Assembly: GCA_934561725.1 (NCBI GenBank)
Contig: CAKTGW010000057.1
Coordinates: forward strand, 1-6,928
From: an uncultured Oscillospiraceae bacterium
GTDB lineage: Bacteria > Bacillota > Clostridia > Oscillospirales > Oscillospiraceae
Reading direction: 5' to 3'
Length of the DNA: 6,928 bases
Under the pieces are notes generated by a model, which made no database searches, was not told where the DNA came from, and was given only the letters and a program-made list of their open reading frames with translations. Both the position numbers and the translations under genes were made by a program. Below, one piece after another: positions 1 through 5,972 of the stretch. The stretch's first letter is position 1; each line of letters opens with the position of its first letter.

Positions 1-2
1 AG

Positions 3-467
3 GTCTATTATAGAGCGGCGGACAAAGAGCAGATCCGCCTGCTGCATGAGATCGTGGAGCAGGTCATGGCTATTGCCTGCCCGGAAAAGAATGTGGATTA
101 TCAGGCATCACAGGAGGAAATCGTCCGGCATGTGCACCACTATCTGATGGAGCATCTCTCCGAGAGGATCACCATTGACGAGCTATCACGCAAATTCCTG
201 ATGAATGCGACTACGCTGAAAAATGTGTTCAAGCAGGTTTATGGGACAACGATCGCCGCGCACATGCGCGTCCACCGCCTGGAACAGGCGGCGTTTCTGC
301 TGCAGACGTCTGCGGATGAGATCGCCGCCATTGCCGGTGCAGTGGGCTATGACAGCCCAAGCCGTTTTACCACGGCCTTCAGAGAGATGTACGGCGAGGT
401 CCCTACGGAGTACAGGAGGCGGATGCAGGAAAAGCAACTGGAGACGATCGATCAGCCGGCGGACTGA
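3..467 (+). CDS. AraC-family transcriptional regulator, C-terminal part (5' end outside window)
   Basis: The frame is open from base 3 to the TGA at 465-467 and gives 154 visible residues; the N-terminal part lies left of the window. The visible part carries the two helix-turn-helix motifs of an AraC/XylS DNA-binding domain. The first is around residues 57-77 (ITIDELSRKFLMNATTLKNVF). The second is around 104-127, with the family-typical GYDSPSRFTTAFRE run and the closing GEVPTEYRR. A GTG at 54 could be read as a start, but the preceding 17 codons are open and helix-like, so the gene more likely runs in from outside. The effector domain is not visible, so the signal and targets are unknown. 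The last 16 bases overlap the end of the convergent membrane protein gene, and no terminator hairpin is seen between them. Confidence 0.9.
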   Translation, partial: VYYRAADKEQIRLLHEIVEQVMAIACPEKNVDYQASQEEIVRHVHHYLMEHLSERITIDELSRKFLMNATTLKNVFKQVYGTTIAAHMRVHRLEQAAFLLQTSADEIAAIAGAVGYDSPSRFTTAFREMYGEVPTEYRRRMQEKQLETIDQPAD

Positions 468-1128
468 GCGTCTGTTCCGGCCTTGAGAAGCATATCTCTG
501 CGCTCGCCCAAAAATCGGGTGATGACCTTTAGCTCAAGACCGACGAGCACAGCCGCCGCGACGGTGCCGAGCCCTACGCTTCCCGGTCTGCGGATGATGA
601 TCAGACAAGTGAGCAGAGAGACGGCGACCATAGTGATATCAAAGGCCAGCTTGGCGGTTGAAAATTTTATTTTTGTCACCTTGGAAATTGCCAATATGGC
701 GCCTTCGCCTGCCAGCGGGATAAAATTTGCAGGGACATACAAAAAAACGCCGAAGGCGATCAGTGCGGTGCTGCACAGCATCATCAAAAGCTGTACAGCG
801 AGGCTCTGCGGAGCCGGAAATAGAGCATGAGTCCATTGCTGAAGCTGGTAAATGCGCCGAACAGGATCCCCACCGGGATCTGCAGCAGATTGACGGGCTT
901 AAACTCTTTTCTGAGCAGCAGAAGCTGGATGAATACCAATGCCGTATGGAAGAGAACGGTTGCCCGGCCCATCTCGATCCCCCAAATGCAGGTCATGGTG
1001 TAGGGAATGGAGCTGACGGGGGAGACACCCATATCGGATTTTACGGAGATGGCAATTCCCAGCGTCATGATCAGAAAGCCGGCTATGTAAAAGGCTGCGC
1101 GGACGGCCAGATTTGTTCTGTTTTTCAT
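452..1128 (-). pseudogene. YczE/YitT-like (DUF6198-type) integral membrane protein, split by a frameshift
   Basis: Two minus-strand frames together make one membrane protein of about 225 residues. The first runs from ATG at 1128 to TGA at 784-786. The second is open from about 832 to the TGA at 452-454. The first ends in an off-pattern tail (RLRRASLYSF). The second frame at the same place reads FPAPQSLAVQLLMMLCSTAL and continues the membrane pattern. Adding one T to the TTT run (AAA on the plus strand, 818-820) joins them smoothly as GLMLYFPAPQSLAVQ. The joined protein has about five or six hydrophobic segments. It carries the SDMGVSPVSSIPYT and VPANFIPLAGEGAILAIS motifs that I recognise from YczE/YyaS/YitT-like proteins. 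Its function is not established; a transporter role is only a guess. The ATG overlaps the marR stop as ATGA, so translation is probably coupled. It may be a real pseudogene or a base-call error. Confidence 0.8.
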
Positions 1129-1553
1129 GCGTTTGATCCTCCGATATTTTCCAGCATTTTTAATGATATGCGGATCCAGCTGTTCAGAGCGTCCTCGCTG
1201 ATGTCCTTTGTCAGCAGAGTCTGCAGAGCTTCCATGTCAGCCAGAACATCGTCTCTGTACTGCATGGCCTGCTCTGTGAGTGTGATCTCCCTGCATCTGG
1301 CGTCATTCTTGCCCGGGATCCTGTGAATGAGGCCGTTTGCTTCCATAGCCCGCAAAATTTCAGTGGCAGTGGAGGCTCTGAAGCCAAATTCATTTTCAAT
1401 ATCTTTCTGGTGGATAAGCCTGCCCTGGCTGCAAAACAGAAAGTGCAGGACCTTGGCCTGTGCGCCGCTATAATCTTTGTTAATAGTCATTTTTTCAATC
1501 AGACGTCTTTGGCTGTTGGCCAGATGATTGATGCATTTATATACTGATTCCAT
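1125..1553 (-). CDS. MarR-family winged-helix transcriptional regulator
   Basis: The 142-residue product has the size and layout of MarR proteins. It starts with an N-terminal dimerisation helix. A winged helix-turn-helix follows at about residues 29-92, with the recognition helix near 58-72 (FRASTATEILRAMEANGL) and the wing around HRIPGKNDARCREITLT, including the family-typical D-x-R before the second wing strand. C-terminal dimerisation helices close it. The ATG at 1551-1553 is preceded by AGGAG with a 6-base spacer. The stop overlaps the start of the membrane protein gene by four bases, so the regulator probably controls its own two-gene operon. Proteins of this family often bind small phenolic or lipophilic ligands and repress an adjacent transporter; the ligand here is unknown. 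Inverted repeats sharing the octamer ATAGTTAG lie upstream and are candidate operators. Confidence 0.92.
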   Translation of the reverse strand: MESVYKCINHLANSQRRLIEKMTINKDYSGAQAKVLHFLFCSQGRLIHQKDIENEFGFRASTATEILRAMEANGLIHRIPGKNDARCREITLTEQAMQYRDDVLADMEALQTLLTKDISEDALNSWIRISLKMLENIGGSNA

Positions 1554-1567
1554 GGTTTTCTCCTGAA

Positions 1568-1587
1568 ATAGTTAGTTTCCTAATGAT
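1568..1587. promoter_or_regulatory. Imperfect inverted repeat at the marR transcription start, candidate operator
   Basis: The plus strand reads ATAGTTAG-TTTC-CTAATGAT. The core TTAG/CTAA is exact and the 8-base arms match at 6 of 8 positions. It overlaps the predicted start and the edge of the -10 box of the marR promoter, where a repressor site would be expected. Its left arm ATAGTTAG recurs, inverted, in the perfect palindrome at 1676-1693. Binding by the MarR protein is inferred, not shown. Confidence 0.45.
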
Positions 1588-1614
1588 TATATCATGAAAT
1601 TTTACAGATTACAA
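1586..1614 (-). promoter_or_regulatory. Sigma-A-type promoter of the marR operon
   Basis: Read on the minus strand there is TTGTAA (1614-1609), a 17-base spacer and a perfect TATAAT (1591-1586). The -10 box is preceded by TGA, giving an extended -10. The predicted start is near 1579, about 26 bases before the marR start codon and just upstream of its AGGAG site. Box quality, spacing and position all agree. Confidence 0.75.
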
Positions 1615-1638
1615 TCGTGAATATACGAGAAGTTCTGA

Positions 1639-1668
1639 TTGACAAACGGCTGGGAAATATGGTATTTT
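1639..1668 (+). promoter_or_regulatory. Candidate plus-strand promoter, divergent from marR
   Basis: TTGACA at 1639-1644 is a perfect -35 box. It is followed after 18 bases by TATTTT at 1663-1668, a fair -10 box. The predicted start is about 1674-1676, exactly at the left edge of the perfect palindrome. No plus-strand coding sequence follows before the terminator at 1754-1791, so its product would be a short RNA of about 115 bases. Confidence 0.45.
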
Positions 1669-1675
1669 AAGGCGC

Positions 1676-1693
1676 AGTTAGCTGCAGCTAACT
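1676..1693. promoter_or_regulatory. Perfect 18-bp palindrome, candidate MarR operator
   Basis: AGTTAGCTGCAGCTAACT is identical to its reverse complement over all 18 bases. It lies immediately downstream of the plus-strand promoter and shares the octamer ATAGTTAG (on the minus strand, 1695-1688) with the inverted repeat at the marR start. Long AT-edged palindromes of this size are typical of MarR-dimer sites. In RNA it could also fold into a 7-bp hairpin with a four-base loop. The half-site spacing is two bases longer than at 1568-1587, which weakens the case for one common binding protein. Confidence 0.5.
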
Positions 1694-1753
1694 ATAGCAA
1701 AATAAAATTCCTTATATCCCGGCTAGAGGGGCTCCACAGCCGGAGCAGGGTAT

Positions 1754-1791
1754 AAAAAGACGCAGAACACAAAAGTGTTCTGCGTCTTTTT
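1754..1791. terminator. Strong bidirectional intrinsic terminator
   Basis: A perfect 17-bp stem, AAAAAGACGCAGAACAC (1754-1770) and its complement at 1775-1791, encloses an AAAA loop. Both strands end the stem in a T run. On the minus strand it begins two bases after the stop codon of the CotF-like gene, so that gene is its obvious client. On the plus strand it would end any transcript from the promoter at 1639-1668. Confidence 0.92.
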
Positions 1792-1793
1792 GT

Positions 1794-2039
1794 TTACTGG
1801 CCGGAAAATTTCTGCTTCACGGTGTTGATCTGGTTTTGATCGACCTGCTGAGCGGGATACCAGCCTTTTGCGGCCATCTGGTCATAAATCGTATCCTGCA
1901 TACCCAGGGCGTCGTTCAGGGCTGTACAAAAGACCTGGTGCACATTGGCGGTAGAGGACTCGATCGTCCCGTGCATAAACAGATCACAGACGCCCTTTTC
2001 CAGCAGGAGAATGTTTTCCATCAGATTCTTGTCATCCAT
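1794..2039 (-). CDS. CotF-family spore coat protein
   Basis: The 81-residue product begins MDDKNLMENILLLEKGVCDL. It contains the run DLFMHGTIESSTANVHQVF and then LNDALGMQDTIYDQMAAKGWYP, which are hallmarks of the coat F domain (PF07875): a helical bundle ending in the Q-x-x-I-Y-x-x-M-x-x-x-G-W-Y signature. Such proteins are structural parts of the endospore coat. ATG 2037-2039 was chosen because AAAGGA (2052-2047) stands 7 bases upstream and because the family begins here. An in-frame ATG further upstream would add 26 residues that overlap the preceding gene in another frame. The gene follows the 57-residue gene after a 14-base gap and is closed by the terminator at 1754-1791, so the two form one short operon. 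Confidence 0.88.
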   Translation of the reverse strand: MDDKNLMENILLLEKGVCDLFMHGTIESSTANVHQVFCTALNDALGMQDTIYDQMAAKGWYPAQQVDQNQINTVKQKFSGQ

Positions 2040-2053
2040 AGCAGTGTCCTTTC

Positions 2054-2227
2054 TCACAGCAGTCCGTAGAAATTCTGAAAGATTTGCTGGTGACGCCGGG
2101 ACAGCTGCTCTACGCATCTTTTCAGCTCAGCATCCTGAAGCTGTCCCGCCGTTTCACTGCACTTGGTCTGAAAATATTTTTCATGGCCCAGCGCATCTTC
2201 CACATACAAAAGTTCTTTTGCAGTCAT
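2054..2227 (-). CDS. Small helical protein, probably spore-coat associated (57 aa)
   Basis: An open frame from ATG 2225-2227 to TGA 2054-2056 encodes 57 residues, beginning MTAKELLYVEDALGHEKYFQ and ending QQIFQNFYGLL. It is preceded by AAGGAGGT (2244-2237), with 10 bases between GGAGG and the ATG, a full Shine-Dalgarno match at a slightly long spacing. The sequence is charged and probably all helical, without a signal peptide or membrane segment; two cysteines (residues 23 and 38) are the only ones. Its position 14 bases ahead of a coat F gene, and the pattern of an N-terminal E-rich helix followed by a basic H-Q-x-x-F helix, resemble small partner proteins that I recall beside cotF-like genes in Clostridia. 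The coat role is inferred from context; no domain is firmly recognised. Confidence 0.75.
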   Translation of the reverse strand: MTAKELLYVEDALGHEKYFQTKCSETAGQLQDAELKRCVEQLSRRHQQIFQNFYGLL

Positions 2228-2236
2228 AGATCAATG

Positions 2237-2288
2237 ACCTCCTTGTTGGAATCTGCGCCTATTTTTTCCGCCGGTGAGAGAAATTATA
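2237..2288 (-). promoter_or_regulatory. Possible promoter -10 and ribosome binding site of the coat operon
   Basis: Within the 74-base gap after the macro-domain gene, the minus strand has CGTATAAT (TATAAT at 2288-2283), followed about 38 bases later by AAGGAGGT (2244-2237). No convincing sigma-A -35 box lies 16-18 bases further upstream. CGTATAAT matches the sigma-E -10 CATACAAT at 6 of 8 positions, but no matching sigma-E -35 is seen at the right distance. The ribosome binding site is firm; the promoter is weak. Confidence 0.3.
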
Positions 2289-2301
2289 CGTTTTTTTCTT
2301 C

Positions 2302-2823
2302 TCAGGCGAGAAAATCATCTGTGCACAGAGCCGGATATTGCTCCTGTGCCATTTGATACAGCTCTGAATTGAACAGCACAAGAAGGACCTCCATATCACG
2401 GTCCTTCAAAAAATCCAGAATAATCTCCACGGCCACAGACAGAGCCGGAGCCTTGGGATAACCGTAGACACCGGCAGAGACCAGCGGAAAGGCGACAGAA
2501 CGGCAGCCGGCCTCTGCGGCCAGCTTCAGGGAAGTCCGGTAGCAGGAGATCAGCTTTCCGCGTTCGCCGTGGCTTCCGCCGTGCCAGCGCGGGCCGACAG
2601 TGTGGATCACAAACTTGCAGGGCAGACGGTAGGCGGCGGTGAGCTTGGCATCGCCGGTAGCGCAGCCGCCAAGTGTCCGGCATTCTGCCAGCAGCTCAGG
2701 ACCGGCAGCGGCGTGAATGCAGCCGTCCACGCCGCCTCCGCCCAAAAGACTGTTGTTTGCCGCGTTGACAATAGCGTCGGTCTTCAGTGTTGTGATATCA
2801 TCGTGAATAATGTGCAGAGACAT
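2302..2823 (-). CDS. Macro-domain protein (ADP-ribose-binding, probable O-acetyl-ADP-ribose deacetylase type)
   Basis: The 173-residue product is a stand-alone macro domain (PF01661). It shows the ADP-ribose-binding loop [18 protein letters not shown] at 20-37, including the conserved asparagines and the GGGGVDG stretch. The [14 protein letters not shown] motif follows at about 55-68. The second loop [12 protein letters not shown] at about 112-123 would hold the phosphates. Family members of this type hydrolyse O-acetyl-ADP-ribose or remove ADP-ribose from proteins in the cytoplasm; the substrate here is not known. ATG 2821-2823 was chosen because AGGAGG stands 7 bases upstream and the fold begins there. 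A 47-residue extension upstream overlaps the transporter gene and has no family character. It starts 22 bases after the transporter stop and is probably co-transcribed with it. Confidence 0.93.
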   Translation of the reverse strand: MSLHIIHDDITTLKTDAIVNAANNSLLGGGGVDGCIHAAAGPELLAECRTLGGCATGDAKLTAAYRLPCKFVIHTVGPRWHGGSHGERGKLISCYRTSLKLAAEAGCRSVAFPLVSAGVYGYPKAPALSVAVEIILDFLKDRDMEVLLVLFNSELYQMAQEQYPALCTDDFLA

Positions 2824-2845
2824 GGCAATTCCTCCTGTATATGGG

Positions 2846-3736
2846 TCAGGTGCCCGGTGCTTGCTGGTGGCGGCGGTTATAGGTGTAGAGCATGACAGAG
2901 GCGGCAATGACCAGCAGTCCGCCGAGCACGGTGTTTTTTCCGGGGATCTGATGCAGAAAAACATAGCCCAGTCCAGCGCTGAACAGGATCCCGGCCTGGT
3001 CGTAAATGCTTACCTCGCTGGCCGGAGCCATTCGATAGGCCATAGTGACAGAGATCTGGCCGATGGCGGCACAGACGCCGATCATCAGAACATAAAACAG
3101 GTCGATTCCAGTCGGAAGAACAAAGTCTGCCCACATCAGAGGAACGGAAGCAATTGTACTGAACAGGCAGAAATGTACGACTACGGTAAGCGGATGCACC
3201 CGACCGGAAAAATAGGCCAGCAGGGAATAGGCCACGGTACAGCAGAGTGCATTTCCTAGAGCGGCCAGCGTAGGCAGCAGGGAGGAGTCAAAGCTGGGAT
3301 CTGCGGCAATATATGCACCCAGAAAGGCCAGAAGCAGGGCGGGAATATGCATTTTTGTCAGCTTTTCCTTCAGGAAAACAACGCCGCAGATGGAAATGGT
3401 GAACATGGAGAGCCGGATCAGGATAGCGACGTCAGACTGTGCGGCATGGCGTGAGGCATAGAACAGGCAGAGCACGCCCAGATAGCCGAACAGAGACCGG
3501 CCGAACAGGGGGAGCCAGTACTTTTTCGCCGTGACCATGGGCACATGATCACGCCAGGCAATGCCGCCGAATACGATCAGCGCGATCAGATTGCGGAAGA
3601 AAGACTGCTCAAATACGCCAATGCTCTCGTCTGTCAGTGCGACGAATACGGACATACAGCAAAAGGCCAGAGCGGAGAGCAGGATCATCAGCGTGCCGCC
3701 GGCGCGGCTCTTTTTTTCCTTAAATTCAAAGGACAT
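2846..3736 (-). CDS. EamA-family (drug/metabolite superfamily) membrane transporter
   Basis: The 296-residue product has about ten hydrophobic segments arranged as two EamA repeats, the usual architecture and length of drug/metabolite transporters. Repeat one includes FFRNLIAL and the [20 protein letters not shown] stretch. Repeat two includes [20 protein letters not shown] and a final [20 protein letters not shown] helix pair. The first 13 residues are charged and cytoplasmic. ATG 3734-3736 is preceded by AGAGAGG with a 9-base spacer. An upstream extension of 21 residues would be encoded by the terminator hairpin of the preceding operon and was rejected. Substrates in this superfamily range from amino acids and sugars to drugs, and none can be read here. 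No clear promoter is seen in the short gap behind the 3771-3799 terminator, so read-through may contribute. Confidence 0.9.
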   Translation of the reverse strand: MSFEFKEKKSRAGGTLMILLSALAFCCMSVFVALTDESIGVFEQSFFRNLIALIVFGGIAWRDHVPMVTAKKYWLPLFGRSLFGYLGVLCLFYASRHAAQSDVAILIRLSMFTISICGVVFLKEKLTKMHIPALLLAFLGAYIAADPSFDSSLLPTLAALGNALCCTVAYSLLAYFSGRVHPLTVVVHFCLFSTIASVPLMWADFVLPTGIDLFYVLMIGVCAAIGQISVTMAYRMAPASEVSIYDQAGILFSAGLGYVFLHQIPGKNTVLGGLLVIAASVMLYTYNRRHQQAPGT

Positions 3737-3770
3737 GGATCTTTTCCTCTCTTTATTTCCAACAGACAAA

Positions 3771-3799
3771 TTGCCGGCGGCTTTACCGGCCGCCGGCAA
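3771..3799 (-). terminator. Intrinsic terminator of the symporter/OCD/opine-dehydrogenase operon
   Basis: TTGCCGGCGGC (3771-3781) and its complement at 3789-3799 form a perfect, very GC-rich 11-bp stem with a 7-base loop. On the minus strand the stem is followed by TTTGTCTGTT, a modest T tract. It lies 24 bases after the opine dehydrogenase stop and before the transporter start, which suggests it separates the two transcription units. Confidence 0.8.
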
Positions 3800-3822
3800 A
3801 AGATGTTATTCAAATTGATGCA

Positions 3823-4893
3823 TTACAGACTGGCTTTGAGCTGCTCGCAGCTCATGCCGGTCAGCCCCAGAGAATCCAGCGTGCGGCCTGTAGACCAGAA
3901 ATCCCGGCCCAGCATGGCACCGGTCAGAGTGATGACCGAGTCAATGATCGGCGTGGGAACGCCTGCAAGCTTGCCCAGTGCGGACATGGGAACAAGACCC
4001 ATGGGAACATCCTCGGTGATCAGGCGGGAATCCAGTGTGGAAGGTGCCATGATCCCGGCGTGTGCCGTGCTCTTATGGCACAGGTCAGAGATCTTTTCAC
4101 CGGTGATGTTGTAGTAAACCTCATAGGATTTGCGGAAGCTGAGCACATCCAGACCAAAGGCAGCACCGACGGCAACGCGCTCATTATCCAGACGCTCGAC
4201 CAGATCGCCCACAGCCGGCGTTACGCCGTCCACATAGTGGCGGAAGGGGACTCCGCTTTCAATGCGCCCTGCATTCAGCAGGACGGGCAGCGGGTGAACC
4301 ACAGCGTTCATGTTGTTCAGGCTGGTTTCCAGTACATTTGCAGCGGGGATGAGCTGGGGATATACGTCAGCCAGATCGTCAATAATGGACTGGGTGTCGC
4401 TGGAGGGAAGTGCGGCGAGAGAGAGCACGGTTTTTACACCGGCAATGGTTGCTACGCCGTCCTTTGCGCGGGCTGCGTAGAACAGGCTGTTTGTCTCGCA
4501 GAGGCGGACTTTGGCGGTGGCTCCGGCGCGGTTCCAGATCGCACGGAACTCCAGCGCGCCGCCGGTAGAGCCGGGGCAGACAATGATCGTCTGGCCGTCC
4601 ACCAGACAGGGGGCCAGCTGTTCGGCAACATAGGCATGGGCAAAGGCGGGGAGCACTACAAAGATGACCTCTGCGCCGGCAACAGCCTCAGCTACGTCAG
4701 AAGTGATCACATCCAGCTTGGCAAAGCCGGTCTTGGATACGCCCTCCAGCTGAATGCCGCCCTGTGCACGGATCGGCTCCAGCACGGGAGCGAAGCGCTC
4801 ATAGAGACTTACATGCTTGCCGCAGAGCTTCAGATAGGCGGCGATGACCTGACCGCCGTTGCCGCCGCCGAGAATTGCAAAATTCTGTTTCAT
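3823..4893 (-). CDS. NAD(P)-dependent octopine/nopaline dehydrogenase-family protein (opine dehydrogenase-like)
   Basis: The 356-residue product has the two-domain layout of opine dehydrogenases. A Rossmann domain opens with ILGGGNGGQVIAAYL (residues 7-21, GxGNxG dinucleotide loop) and continues through the CPGSTGGALEFR and CETNSLFYAAR motifs (106-142). An octopine-DH domain (PF02317) follows with NAVVHPLPVLLN (196-207) and SRLITEDVPMGLVP (289-302). By family knowledge, His200 and Asp295 correspond to the catalytic His/Asp pair. These enzymes reversibly join an amino acid and a 2-oxo acid by reductive amination, or oxidise the resulting opine. The substrate cannot be told from sequence. ATG 4891-4893 starts 14 bases after the OCD-family stop; AAGGA stands 11 bases upstream, a rather long spacing that may mean coupled translation. 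The gene is the last of its operon, ahead of the terminator at 3771-3799. Confidence 0.9.
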   Translation of the reverse strand: MKQNFAILGGGNGGQVIAAYLKLCGKHVSLYERFAPVLEPIRAQGGIQLEGVSKTGFAKLDVITSDVAEAVAGAEVIFVVLPAFAHAYVAEQLAPCLVDGQTIIVCPGSTGGALEFRAIWNRAGATAKVRLCETNSLFYAARAKDGVATIAGVKTVLSLAALPSSDTQSIIDDLADVYPQLIPAANVLETSLNNMNAVVHPLPVLLNAGRIESGVPFRHYVDGVTPAVGDLVERLDNERVAVGAAFGLDVLSFRKSYEVYYNITGEKISDLCHKSTAHAGIMAPSTLDSRLITEDVPMGLVPMSALGKLAGVPTPIIDSVITLTGAMLGRDFWSTGRTLDSLGLTGMSCEQLKASL

Positions 4894-4907
4894 TGATATT
4901 CAGGTCC

Positions 4908-5924
4908 TTAGGCGTCGAATGCGAAGGTGGTGCCGATGTTGCCCAGAGAATGTGCCTTACGGTAGGCAATGCCGGCCACGGCCACATCCAGGCAGCCCAT
5001 GCCGATGGGGACGACCACGATCTTCTGTGCGGAAACGTCACCGGCCTCAGCCTTTCCGGCAGCCAGCTCGGGAACCGTGCAGTAGACGTTCTCGGCACCA
5101 AAGCGGCCCTCTTCGACCAGAGGCTTCAGGTTGCCGCGGTGCAGGCACTGACCTACATGATCGCAGATGACCTTGTCGGCACCCAGAATGGCCTCATCAT
5201 CGCACTCACGGTAAGAGCCCATGGCAAAGTAAACGGTACCCTTCTTGATCCACTCGCCCTTCAGGAAGCCATCGGTAGCGTAGGTGACAGAGATGATAGC
5301 GTCAGCGCCGGCAGCCTCCTTGGGTTCCTTGCAGATAACGATCTCGCCCTGAACGGTGTCCTTCATGTCCTCCTTGAACTTGGCGGCAGCAGCGGGGTTG
5401 GGATCATACAGATACAGGGTCTTTACATTGAAGAGGCAGGTGAGGGCCTGGGTCTGAGTACGGCCCTGCACGCCGCCGCCGTACAGGCCGACGGTAATGT
5501 CCTTCTTGTCCTTCAGCAGATAGCGCAGGATCACGGCAGTCTGTGCGCCGGTACGCATGTTGGTGATCCAGGCGCCGTCCATAACGGCCTCAAAATCACC
5601 ATAGTTGGGGTGGACCATCATGATCAGAGCGTTGATGAAGGGCAAGCCCAGCTCGCGGCGACCCTTGCCCCAGCCGCCGGCCCATTTCTGGCCGGCCATA
5701 TCCTGCCAGCCGATGTAGGCGGGCATGGCGTTCAGAGAGGCGTTATACTGGGGAATGTTGGGCTCATCGGGATCCACACTGTCGCCCAGATTCAGATTCA
5801 GCTTGGTGGGGTTGATGGTCTTTTTCTCACCCAGATCGCGGAAGGTCTTGTCCACGATGTTGATCACGTCATCCATGGTGATCAGCTTTTTCAGGTCAGA
5901 TTGACTCAAAAGCAAAGTGTTCAT
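4908..5924 (-). CDS. Ornithine cyclodeaminase/mu-crystallin-family NAD(P)-dependent enzyme
   Basis: The 338-residue product matches PF02423 in length and layout. The substrate domain holds the conserved lysine at about 80 and the AVMDGAWITNMRTGAQTAVI motif (113-132). The Rossmann domain has VGLYGGGVQGRTQTQAL (145-161) and an acidic end of the second strand at YDPNP (173-177). Known members include ornithine cyclodeaminase, ketimine reductase, archaeal alanine dehydrogenase and SbnB-type opine-cleaving enzymes. Where true ornithine cyclodeaminase has its catalytic Asp in a GGD segment, this protein reads MGSYRECDD (about 235-243), with Tyr at the Asp place by my alignment. True ornithine cyclisation is therefore doubtful. 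ATG 5922-5924 has AGGAGGA (5938-5932) at about 7-8 bases. Codons here are strongly biased to C- or G-ending forms, which suggests high expression. Confidence 0.9.
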   Translation of the reverse strand: MNTLLLSQSDLKKLITMDDVINIVDKTFRDLGEKKTINPTKLNLNLGDSVDPDEPNIPQYNASLNAMPAYIGWQDMAGQKWAGGWGKGRRELGLPFINALIMMVHPNYGDFEAVMDGAWITNMRTGAQTAVILRYLLKDKKDITVGLYGGGVQGRTQTQALTCLFNVKTLYLYDPNPAAAAKFKEDMKDTVQGEIVICKEPKEAAGADAIISVTYATDGFLKGEWIKKGTVYFAMGSYRECDDEAILGADKVICDHVGQCLHRGNLKPLVEEGRFGAENVYCTVPELAAGKAEAGDVSAQKIVVVPIGMGCLDVAVAGIAYRKAHSLGNIGTTFAFDA

Positions 5925-5972
5925 TGTATTTTCCTCCTAAGTATAGTGATGAAAGCATTGAGACAATTACAG

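Larger units (their letters stand above)
1676..1791 (+). ncRNA. Candidate structured small RNA without an ORF
   Basis: This plus-strand stretch lies between a promoter and a strong terminator and has no ATG. Three foldable elements follow one another. The first is the palindrome at 1676-1693. The second is a two-part hairpin whose outer arms TATATCCC (1713-1720) and GGGTATA (1748-1754) enclose GCTCC (1731-1735) and GGAGC (1742-1746). A competing pairing there is CCGGCT (1719-1724) with AGCCGG (1738-1743). The third is the 17-bp terminator hairpin. I do not recognise a known RNA family. The palindrome may act only as DNA, and the stretch could be the remains of a lost gene's control region. 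Confidence 0.3.

Noticed and set aside
784..840. Programmed ribosomal frameshift in the membrane protein gene
   Set aside because: There is no classical slippery heptamer at the junction, no clear downstream stem-loop, and no known case in this family; a one-base loss explains it more simply.
727..1326. Plus-strand open frame of 199 codons opposite the membrane protein and marR genes
   Set aside because: It spans the opposite strand of two recognisable genes and has no domain signature.
2040..2117. Upstream in-frame extension of the CotF-like gene (26 residues)
   Set aside because: It runs through the 57-residue gene in a different frame, and AAAGGA is placed for the ATG at 2039.
2270..2312. 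Imperfect hairpin (CGCC...GGCG with A/T-rich arms) at the end of the macro-domain gene
   Set aside because: The arms need an indel and mismatches to pair and the stem would use coding bases; not convincing as a terminator.
2824..2964. Upstream in-frame extension of the macro-domain gene (47 residues)
   Set aside because: It overlaps the transporter gene in another frame and lacks family similarity; a strong AGGAGG precedes the ATG at 2823.
3737..3799. Upstream in-frame extension of the EamA transporter (21 residues)
   Set aside because: It would be encoded by the terminator hairpin of the previous operon; AGAGAGG precedes the ATG at 3736.
4060..4896. Long plus-strand open frame (278 codons) opposite the opine dehydrogenase-like gene
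   Set aside because: It is a shadow of the real minus-strand gene, without family motifs and with low-complexity antisense composition.
5940..5945. TATACT on the minus strand as a -10 box for the OCD-family gene
   Set aside because: It directly abuts the AGGAGGA ribosome site, so the transcript would start inside the ribosome site; the matching -35 is at a poor 15-base spacing.
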